Origin: DATLBA01 sp035527275
GTDB lineage: Bacteria > Planctomycetota > Phycisphaerae > FEN-1346
NCBI GenBank assembly: GCA_035527275.1
Contig: DATLBA010000094.1
Span: 1 to 11,950, forward strand
Reading direction: 5' to 3'
DNA length: 11,950 nt
The notes under the pieces are model-generated. The model did not search any database. It was not told where the DNA came from and saw only the letters and a program-made list of their open reading frames with translations. Within the stretch, counting starts at the first letter, position 1; each line of letters begins with the position of its first letter. Positions 5,947-11,950 of the stretch are shown here, one piece after another. The position numbers and the translations under genes were made by a program.

Positions 5947-6899
5947 TTGTGATGCTCCTCCTCAGTGGCCGACACTTGGCGCACCAGCATCGTCGCCGCG
6001 CGATTCGCCGGCGCCGCGATGCCGTGCGCCTCGGCGGTGCGGACGATGGCGCCATTTAGATAGTCGATCTCGGTCCGCCGGCCGGCCTCCAGGTCCTGGA
6101 GCATCGAACAGCGGTTCTCGGCCGTCGCCCGGGCGGTTTCAAGGGTGGCTTCGACCGCCGAGGTGTAAGGCAGGCGGACCCCTTCGGCCCGCGCCGCGGC
6201 GGCCCCTTCTTCGGCAATCGCCTCAGCCAACGCCCACAACGCCGGCCGCGACGCGACCTCCCCGTTTCGGACACCCGCCAGCGCCGCCACAGGATTCAAG
6301 GCCGCATTGATAAGCAACTTGCCCCACACGACCGGCGTCATGTCGGCTTCGGTTCCGGCGGGAAGGCCAGCGGCATCGAGCAGCGCAGCGACCGCCCTGG
6401 CGAGGTCGTCAGGCGGGCGGCCGGGATAACCGATGAGGGTTTGTTGGTTGGCAACGTGGTGGACCTCGCCCTCCCCGACGACGTTGGCCGCCTGGTATAT
6501 CACTCCGGTTATGACGGTCGAAGCAGGTGCCGCCTCGGCCACCTCGTCTCTGGCGCCGAGGCCGTTCTGAATCGTCAGGATTGGCGCGCGGCCCATCCAG
6601 GCGGCTACCGTACGCGCCGCGGACCGGGCCGCATAGGCCTTCGTCGCGAGGATGACCAGGTCCGGGGGCTCGTCGAGGGCCGTGCGCACCGGCAACCGGG
6701 CCGAGAGGTCTCCCTCGGGCGTGTGGAGAACCAGCGGCCGGGCGCTCAGCCGTTCGGCGCGTCCTGCGCAATGGTCAACGAGGGTCACGCGCGGGCCGCC
6801 CCCGGCCAGCGCCAGGCGTACCGCGAACACACAACCGATGGCTCCGGGTCCAATGACGGCAACATGGGTAAAGCGACATTGCTTGCGGTCAGAGCACAA
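5943..6899 (-). CDS. panE: 2-dehydropantoate 2-reductase (ketopantoate reductase, PanE/ApbA family)
   Basis: NADPH-dependent reductase expected to convert 2-dehydropantoate to pantoate in pantothenate and coenzyme A synthesis. The N-terminal Rossmann domain begins HVAVIGPGAIG (GxGxxG), followed by ILATKAY and ILTIQNGLG. The C-terminal helical domain has VVWGKLLINAALNP, with the family's catalytic lysine and binding asparagines, and CSMLQDLEAGRRTEIDYLNG, with the conserved Ser and Glu. All hallmarks are present. No in-frame ATG exists near the Rossmann strand. TTG at 6899 is preferred because GGAGAAG (6904-6910) lies just upstream, giving 318 residues; TTG at 6920 would give 325. The gene overlaps the next by GTGA. 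The family also contains other 2-oxoacid reductases, so the pathway assignment is likely but not certain without the other pan genes nearby. Confidence 0.88.
   Translation of the reverse strand: MCSDRKQCRFTHVAVIGPGAIGCVFAVRLALAGGGPRVTLVDHCAGRAERLSARPLVLHTPEGDLSARLPVRTALDEPPDLVILATKAYAARSAARTVAAWMGRAPILTIQNGLGARDEVAEAAPASTVITGVIYQAANVVGEGEVHHVANQQTLIGYPGRPPDDLARAVAALLDAAGLPAGTEADMTPVVWGKLLINAALNPVAALAGVRNGEVASRPALWALAEAIAEEGAAAARAEGVRLPYTSAVEATLETARATAENRCSMLQDLEAGRRTEIDYLNGAIVRTAEAHGIAAPANRAATMLVRQVSATEEEHHK
5955..5963 (-). promoter_or_regulatory. Strong ribosome binding site fixing the GTG start of the membrane protein
   Basis: On the minus strand GAGGAGGAG ends eight bases before the GTG at 5946, close to ideal spacing. 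The site lies within the last codons of the reductase gene (Glu-Glu-Glu). It supports the GTG over the ATG at 5905-5907, whose upstream sequence offers only GGGG. Confidence 0.65.
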
Positions 6900-6923
6900 G
6901 GCGCTTCTCCGCGCTTGCAATCA

Positions 6924-6951
6924 GCGCCGTGGATCAGAGGACCCACGGCGC
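6924..6951 (-). promoter_or_regulatory. Perfect 9-bp hairpin between ferredoxin and reductase genes
   Basis: GCGCCGTGG (6924-6932) and CCACGGCGC (6943-6951) form a perfect nine-pair stem with a ten-base loop. It lies between the ferredoxin stop (6976) and the reductase start. No T-run follows on either strand, so it is not a standard intrinsic terminator. It may set differential mRNA stability or be a protein binding site. It ends only three bases before the alternative TTG at 6920, which would bury that start's ribosome site, favouring the TTG at 6899. Confidence 0.5.
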
Positions 6952-6975
6952 GAAGTTGAAAACAGCATCCCGATG

Positions 6976-7329
6976 CTACGGGTGCGCCTGCATCTGGGCG
7001 TCGCTGCGCTCGCGCGTGTGTTTCACCGGTGCGATGATGCGAATGCGTACGTCGCCATAGACGCGCGCCGTGCAGGCGGTCCGGACGGAGCGCGGGTGGC
7101 CGAGCCCCGCCAGCAGCGCCCGCTCGGCCTCGGTAATGGGCGAGAGATGCTCGGCGCCTTCGCAGATCTCGACGCAGCAGTTGCCGCACTCGTGTCGGCC
7201 TTCGCAGAGTTCCCCTACGAAAAAGTCGTCGGCAACGCTCTCGGCCGCCTCATCGGCGGCGGCGAGCAACGTCGTCCCGCGCGGAACCTCCAGACGAATG
7301 TCATAGGGAAGGAACGTAATCTGTGGCAT
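6976..7329 (-). CDS. [2Fe-2S] ferredoxin, single domain
   Basis: A 117-residue soluble electron carrier. The beta-grasp start MPQITFLPYDIRLEVPRGTTLLAAADEA is typical of 2Fe-2S ferredoxins. Cluster ligands are C42-x5-C48-x2-C51 (CEGRHECGNC) and C86 (TACTARVYGD), the Cx5Cx2C spacing of adrenodoxin-like rather than plant-type proteins. Two further cysteines, C52 and C56, sit beside the cluster loop. The C-terminal 20 residues are polar and probably disordered. The ATG lies eight bases after the isomerase stop, with GAGGG as ribosome site across that stop codon, so the genes are co-transcribed. No reductase or oxygenase partner is encoded next to it; the neighbouring PanE-like enzyme uses NADPH and needs no ferredoxin. 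The donor and acceptor are unknown. Confidence 0.88.
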   Translation of the reverse strand: MPQITFLPYDIRLEVPRGTTLLAAADEAAESVADDFFVGELCEGRHECGNCCVEICEGAEHLSPITEAERALLAGLGHPRSVRTACTARVYGDVRIRIIAPVKHTRERSDAQMQAHP

Positions 7330-7337
7330 GGTACCCT

Positions 7338-8597
7338 CTATAGATTTTCTCGGTTAATGCGGACGTAGGCCCGGTCGTACAGTTTCTGGATATGTTGAGA
7401 TACGACCTCATTATAACGTCGGTCGCGAAGTTCGTCTTCCAGTTCGTCCTGGACCTCGGTGAAGGGGACGGTCCGCCCCTCCTGGCGGTCCTCGGCCTTG
7501 ACAATATAGAAGGCGTCGTCGGTTTCGACGAGCGGTCCGACCCGGCCGCGCTCAAGGGCGAAAAGGGCGTCATCGACGGCCTTGACGCGGAATGAGCCTT
7601 CGGTCAGATAGTCCCAGTCGCCGCCCTTCTTGGCCATGACGCCGTGACTGTATCGCTCGGCCAACTTGGCGAAGTCCTCGCCGGCGGCGGCGCGCTGGCG
7701 GACGGCCCCGGCCAGGGCCTGCGCTTGAGCCGCATCGGGAAACTCGGCCTTGTGAATCGCAATGAGCCACATCCGCACCCGCGTCGGCTTCACATAGTGC
7801 TGGTCGCGCACCTCGTTGTAATAATCCAGTAACTCGGAGTGCGTGATGTGAATTGTGGGCGCGACGTGCTCACGCAGGAAGCGCTGAACCAGAAGCCGCT
7901 CCCGCTCCTTTACCATCCCCTCCTCAACTGTGGTGCCCTCGAGTTTGAGACGTTCCTCCAGCAGGAGCATGCTGCCGGCTTCGGCCGCCAGGTCCTTGAG
8001 GATTTGCCCGAGCGTCGCCTCAACCTGTTCTTTCTGCTGCTCTGAAAGGAGCCGCTTGGCTTCCTGAACCACCAGCCGTTCGCTGATGGCGCGGCGCAAC
8101 TTTAGGTCCACGACATAGCGGCAGCGGGCTTTGAACTCCTCGGGCGACAGTTCCTCGCGCCACTTCTTGATCTGTGGGCGCAGCGGCCCGAGAATATCCT
8201 CCCGGGTGATGACTTCGCCGTTGACCTCGGCCAGGATCGCATCCACAAGATGCGTCCCGCCGCCACTCTCCACTTCGGGGCCGGCCGGAACAGGCGGCCG
8301 ATCCGCTGCGACAGGCGGCGAGACCTCTTCCAACCTCGCCTCATAGGCGGCGGTGCGGTCGGGCCGCGTCAATGTTGCCTCCGGCGCGGAAGCGGCGCGC
8401 TGCTGCTCCGTCGGACGAGGAATCGGCGCCACCGGCCGGGCCGGGCTGACTTCCTCATCCGCGGCACCTCCCGCGGTGCTGAACTCGCCGCCCGTCCGGG
8501 CCATCCGAGGCGCGAGCGCCGGCTCGTCCCGCCAGAGGTTGCAGCCGCCCAATCCCAGACCGACTAGAGCCGCCAATAACCCAACCGTAGCCTTCAT
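7338..8597 (-). CDS. Parvulin-type peptidyl-prolyl cis-trans isomerase, SurA/PrsA-like lipoprotein
   Basis: A 419-residue chaperone/isomerase that should help exported proteins fold outside the cytoplasmic membrane. The ATG at 8597 starts a signal peptide, MKATVGLLAALVGLGLGGC, ending in an LGGC lipobox, so Cys19 would be lipidated. The following Asn is not the Asp inner-membrane retention signal. A Pro/Ala/Glu-rich linker of about 100 residues follows. Then comes a SurA_N-like helical region beginning VDAILAEVNGEVITREDIL, and one parvulin domain with RVRMWLIAIHKAEF, FAKLAERYSHGVMAKKGGDW and LVETDDAFYIVKAEDR. An upstream GTG at 8633 would add 12 residues before the signal peptide. AAGGA at 8604-8608, six bases from the ATG, favours the shorter form. 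It follows mfd by 42 bp; an mfd-isomerase pair is a recurrent bacterial arrangement. Confidence 0.9.
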   Translation of the reverse strand: MKATVGLLAALVGLGLGGCNLWRDEPALAPRMARTGGEFSTAGGAADEEVSPARPVAPIPRPTEQQRAASAPEATLTRPDRTAAYEARLEEVSPPVAADRPPVPAGPEVESGGGTHLVDAILAEVNGEVITREDILGPLRPQIKKWREELSPEEFKARCRYVVDLKLRRAISERLVVQEAKRLLSEQQKEQVEATLGQILKDLAAEAGSMLLLEERLKLEGTTVEEGMVKERERLLVQRFLREHVAPTIHITHSELLDYYNEVRDQHYVKPTRVRMWLIAIHKAEFPDAAQAQALAGAVRQRAAAGEDFAKLAERYSHGVMAKKGGDWDYLTEGSFRVKAVDDALFALERGRVGPLVETDDAFYIVKAEDRQEGRTVPFTEVQDELEDELRDRRYNEVVSQHIQKLYDRAYVRINRENL

Positions 8598-8622
8598 GGC
8601 ATCCTTACCGACAGAGTCCAAC

Positions 8623-8635
8623 CCGTGTCGCACGG
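8623..8635 (-). other. Short stem-loop between mfd and the isomerase gene
   Basis: CCGTG (8623-8627) and CACGG (8631-8635) form a five-pair stem with a three-base loop just after the mfd stop codon. It covers the alternative GTG start at 8633, which argues for the ATG at 8597. There is no T-run, so read-through into the isomerase is expected. Confidence 0.3.
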
Positions 8636-8639
8636 TATT

Positions 8640-11600
8640 CTATTTATCCTCCGGAGCGCGGGCAAGCCACTTCTTCAGAAGCGCCAGCGCCCCGTCGGCT
8701 CCAGCGTCCTTGTGCAGCCGCCAGAGCACCGTGTGGGCGTCGATGACGCGCACCGTGCCGGCCTTCCGCACGGAAGGGTCGGTGGCCCGCTCAAAAAACG
8801 CCGCGACGACTGAGGCGTCTTCGACGGCCATCATCAAGTCGGCGCCTTTGCGGTGAATCGAGCGGATTTCGGCGCGTCCCGCCAGGAGCCGCACCCCCTC
8901 CAAATCCACAAGCCTCCGAACCTCCGCGGGCACCGGCCCATACATGTCGGCAATCTCGGCGGCGATTCCCTCGAGCGCCCCAAGGTCCGGCGCCCGCTGC
9001 AACTGACGATACAGGCTGATGCGCTGGCTCTCGGTGGGAACGTAGCCTTCGGGGATAAATGCGGGGACTTCGAGCCGCACGTCGGTGCGGCGGCGCTCGG
9101 GCTCCGGTCTGCCCTGCTGCCGACGAATGGACGTCTCCAGGAGACGGCAGTAAAGTTCGTAGCCGATGGCCGCAATGTGGCCGGATTGTTCCGGCCCGAG
9201 GATGTTCCCCGCGCCGCGGATTTCCAGGTCCCGCATGGCAATCTGGAACCCGGCGCCGAGTTCCGAGTAGCGCTCAATCGCCTTGAGGCGCCTGGCCGCC
9301 GCCGGCGTCAGAGGACGGCTTTCCGGGAGCAGGAGATAACAATACGCCCGGTGCTTGTATCGCCCGACGCGGCCGCGCAACTGGTGCAGGTCCGCCAGGC
9401 CGAACTGGTCCGCCTCGTGGATGAACATGGTGTTGGCGCGCGGCACGTCGAGGCCGGATTCGATGATGGTCGTCGAGACGAGGACGTCAATCTTTCCGGC
9501 AAAGAAGTCGAGCATCCGCCCCTCAAGGTCGCGCTCGTGCATCTGCCCGTGGGCACTCGTGACACGCGCCTCGGGCGCCAGGGCCTGGACCCTGTCCGCC
9601 ACCTGCGCGATGGTGCGGACGCGGTTGTGGACGAAGAAGACTTGGCCATCGCGCGCGAGTTCCCGCAGAATCGCCTGGCGGATCAGGTCATCGTTCCAAT
9701 GACAGACCTCGGTCCGCACGGCGCGGCGGTCCTGGGGCGGCGTCGAAAGGCTGCAGATGTCCCGAATCCCCAGAAGCGACATGTGAAGCGTCCGCGGAAT
9801 CGGCGTCGCCGTCAGCGTCAGCACGTCCACCGTCTGCCGGAACATCTTGAGCCGCTCTTTGTGCTCGACCCCGAACCGCTGTTCCTCGTCCACGATCACG
9901 AGACCCAGGTCGGCGGGCTTGACGTCGGCCGAGAGCAGCCGGTGCGTCCCGACGACGATGTCCACTTGCCCCTTGCGGAAACGGTCGAGGATGTGGCCTT
10001 GCGCCCCGCGCGTCTGGAAGCGGCTGAGCATCTCGATGAGGACGGGGTAATCGGCCATCCGCTCGCGGAAGGTGCGCACGTGCTGCTCCGCCAGCACCGT
10101 CGTCGGCACGAGAAGGGCGACTTGTTTGCCCGCCTCGACCGCTTTGAATGCCGCGCGGATCGCCAGTTCCGTCTTCCCGTAGCCCACGTCGCCGCACAAG
10201 AGCCGGTCCATGGGCCGCGGCGACTGCATGTCGCGTTTGATTTCGTGCATGGCGGCCAACTGGTCGTCCGTCTCGGGGTAGGGAAAGGACGCCTCCAATT
10301 CCTTCTGCCAGAGCGTGTCCCTGGGGTAGTCGATGCCGGGACGGGTGCGGCGGATCGCCTGAAGGCGCAGCAGTTCAGCCGCGAGGTCCTCGGCCGCGGC
10401 GGCGGCGCGGCGTTTTTTCTCGGCCCACGCTTTCCCCCCGACGCTGGAGAGGCGCGGCTTGCCCTTGAAACCGCCGATGTACTTCTGAACCAAGTCCACC
10501 TGCGACGCCGGCACATAGACCTTGACGCCGCCCCGAAACTCCAGGACGAGATGGTCCTCCGCCTGGGCGCCGGTTCCCCCCCGGCCGCGCCCTGGTTTCA
10601 GGGTCTTCATGCCGAGATACCGGCCGATGCCGTGCACTATATGGACCACCAGGTCGCCGCGCTTCAGGTCCAGCCATGTATCGATGGCCCGCGTTTCGAT
10701 GCGGCGGCGCAAGCGCCGGCGGTCCTGGTACCGTTGGAAGAGTTCGTGATTCGAAACGACGGTCACACTCTCTGCGACGAGACGGAATCCGGCGGCGAGC
10801 CGGCCGATACCGAGGCGAATGCGGCGCCGCCACTCAGAATCCACGCTCGAAAGGATCTCGGTGATCCGGTCCCGCTCCGCTTCCTTGTCGCTGAACAGAA
10901 GCACCGGACCCTCGGACGCGAGTTCCTTAAGTTCATCGCGGACGGCTTCCGCCCGGCCGCTGAATGGCGGCAGGCTTTCAGTCCGAAGCGCGAACGCGTC
11001 CGACACACCGGAAGACATGAAACTCGACAGGTCCAGGCGCGTGAACCGGCGCGCCTCCTGCACCACCGCCTCGAACGTGTACACGCCGACGGGGCCCGCC
11101 AGGCGCGCGAGAAACGAGCGGCCGACCTCGGCGATCTCCAGCGGCTCGTGCCAGACAATCCAGGCGTCCGGCGGCAGATAATCCATCAGGTTCGTGCTCG
11201 TCGCGGGCGAAACGGGGCCCCCCTGCCCCACCCGGGACGGGTCCGCACGGACAGGAACGAAGGAAATCGCCGCCCGCTCCCGCTCTTCCTCGCTCCTCTG
11301 CGTTGAAGGATCGAACGTGCGCAGGCTCTCGAGTTCGTCGCCGAAGAACTCAAGGCGATACGGCAAGGGCGAGGTCGGCGGAAAAATGTCCAGGATGCCG
11401 CCACGCACGGCAAACTGGCCGGCCTCGAGGACCAGCGACGCGGGACGGAAACCGCGCTCGGCCAGCCAGCGCCGGACCTCGGGCAGCCGATATTCGCAGC
11501 CCACGACCAGTTCCAGCGTGTTCTCCGCGAGGTGCGAGGGCGACGGCACCGGCTGCATCATCGCCTGAATCGTCGTGACCAAGACGCGCGGCGCGTCGGC

Positions 11601-11950
11601 CTTACCGGCGCGCGCCGCAGCGAGGTCCTTCAGGACTCTCAGCCGATCGGCGAGGATTTCATCCGAGATATCCGCTTCGGCGGGCAACGCCTCCCAGGCG
11701 GGAAAGACCGGTGGGTTGATTCCAGCAAAGAGGCGCCAATCGTCTCGCGCCCCGTCCACCGAGTCAATGTGCGCCGCCACGTAAAGAAGGGTGGACGGGC
11801 AATCTGGAAGGAGGGCTGCGGCCAGAGCAGGCGCACTTGATCCCCACAGGCCCTCGACGCTCGCCCGCCCCTCATCACGCAGGGCGCTGCGGATGGCGCC
11901 GGTGACCTCCTGGCAGGCGAATAGCCCAGAGACGGCCTCGCCCGTCGCCG
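8640..11950 (-). CDS. mfd: Transcription-repair coupling factor Mfd, 5' end outside the window
   Basis: DNA translocase that removes RNA polymerase stalled at lesions and recruits UvrA. At least 1103 residues are visible. The frame stays open past the GTG at 11780 to the window edge, and those 56 extra codons read like Mfd N-terminal sequence (for example VEGLWGSSAPAL), so the true start lies beyond 11950. Domains in order: UvrB-like N-terminal module (about 11250-11850, with FAVRGGILDIFPPTSPLPYR), the polymerase-interacting domain beginning GDLVVHIVHGIGRYLGMKTL (about 10610-10670), then the translocase. Walker A GDVGYGKT is at 10170-10193, DEEQ at 9879-9890, then TATPIPRTLHMSLLG, STTIIESGLDVPRANT and QLRGRVGR. 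The C-terminal TRCF domain contains EVPAFIPEGYVP. All helicase motifs are intact. It is the first visible gene of the minus-strand operon; any promoter lies outside. Confidence 0.97.
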   Translation of the reverse strand, partial: ATGEAVSGLFACQEVTGAIRSALRDEGRASVEGLWGSSAPALAAALLPDCPSTLLYVAAHIDSVDGARDDWRLFAGINPPVFPAWEALPAEADISDEILADRLRVLKDLAAARAGKADAPRVLVTTIQAMMQPVPSPSHLAENTLELVVGCEYRLPEVRRWLAERGFRPASLVLEAGQFAVRGGILDIFPPTSPLPYRLEFFGDELESLRTFDPSTQRSEEERERAAISFVPVRADPSRVGQGGPVSPATSTNLMDYLPPDAWIVWHEPLEIAEVGRSFLARLAGPVGVYTFEAVVQEARRFTRLDLSSFMSSGVSDAFALRTESLPPFSGRAEAVRDELKELASEGPVLLFSDKEAERDRITEILSSVDSEWRRRIRLGIGRLAAGFRLVAESVTVVSNHELFQRYQDRRRLRRRIETRAIDTWLDLKRGDLVVHIVHGIGRYLGMKTLKPGRGRGGTGAQAEDHLVLEFRGGVKVYVPASQVDLVQKYIGGFKGKPRLSSVGGKAWAEKKRRAAAAAEDLAAELLRLQAIRRTRPGIDYPRDTLWQKELEASFPYPETDDQLAAMHEIKRDMQSPRPMDRLLCGDVGYGKTELAIRAAFKAVEAGKQVALLVPTTVLAEQHVRTFRERMADYPVLIEMLSRFQTRGAQGHILDRFRKGQVDIVVGTHRLLSADVKPADLGLVIVDEEQRFGVEHKERLKMFRQTVDVLTLTATPIPRTLHMSLLGIRDICSLSTPPQDRRAVRTEVCHWNDDLIRQAILRELARDGQVFFVHNRVRTIAQVADRVQALAPEARVTSAHGQMHERDLEGRMLDFFAGKIDVLVSTTIIESGLDVPRANTMFIHEADQFGLADLHQLRGRVGRYKHRAYCYLLLPESRPLTPAAARRLKAIERYSELGAGFQIAMRDLEIRGAGNILGPEQSGHIAAIGYELYCRLLETSIRRQQGRPEPERRRTDVRLEVPAFIPEGYVPTESQRISLYRQLQRAPDLGALEGIAAEIADMYGPVPAEVRRLVDLEGVRLLAGRAEIRSIHRKGADLMMAVEDASVVAAFFERATDPSVRKAGTVRVIDAHTVLWRLHKDAGADGALALLKKWLARAPEDK

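Noticed and set aside
8853..11306. 817-codon plus-strand open frame opposite mfd
   Set aside because: The opposite strand carries intact Mfd helicase motifs throughout. The plus-strand product is Arg/His-rich with no domain, so it is a codon-bias shadow.

Overview
The window is high-GC DNA (judged by eye, with almost every third codon position G or C) from a bacterium. The gene content would suit a Planctomycetota or related PVC-group member: a large GH106-like glycosidase, an ECF sigma factor with its own zinc-binding anti-sigma factor, and a run of housekeeping genes on the opposite strand. That assignment is inference from gene style; no marker gene here fixes the taxonomy.

Left part (1-3227, + strand): a possible 3' tail of an upstream gene, a good sigma70-type promoter, a roughly 100-nt leader with two tandem RNA hairpins, and a 1022-residue GH106-like glycoside hydrolase with no export signal. 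Positions 3228-3594 hold no obvious conserved gene. They do hold an AT-rich island with a TATAAT promoter, a 36-codon ORF that would be read from a leaderless message, and a hairpin plus T5 terminator, together a compact transcription unit of about 175 nt.

Middle part (3595-5171): ruvX on the - strand, driven by a near-consensus promoter that places the transcript start almost on the AUG. Divergent from it, on the + strand, is an ECF sigma factor/anti-sigma factor pair overlapping by ATGA.

Right part (5191-11950, - strand): five closely spaced genes read as mfd (cut off by the window end), a parvulin-type peptidyl-prolyl isomerase lipoprotein, a [2Fe-2S] ferredoxin, a PanE/ApbA-type ketopantoate reductase and a six-segment membrane protein of unknown function. 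Gaps are -4 to about 76 bp, so they probably form one operon. Mfd rescues DNA lesions that stall RNA polymerase, the isomerase acts on exported proteins, and the ferredoxin and reductase are redox/metabolic genes. The functional link between the last three genes and mfd is not evident. The operon converges tail to tail with the anti-sigma gene across 19 bp.

No tRNA, rRNA, insertion sequence, CRISPR array or phage gene was seen. The most unusual material is the small unit at 3387-3596, the hairpin-rich leader of the glycosidase, the 9-bp perfect hairpin between the ferredoxin and reductase genes, and the unassigned membrane protein.
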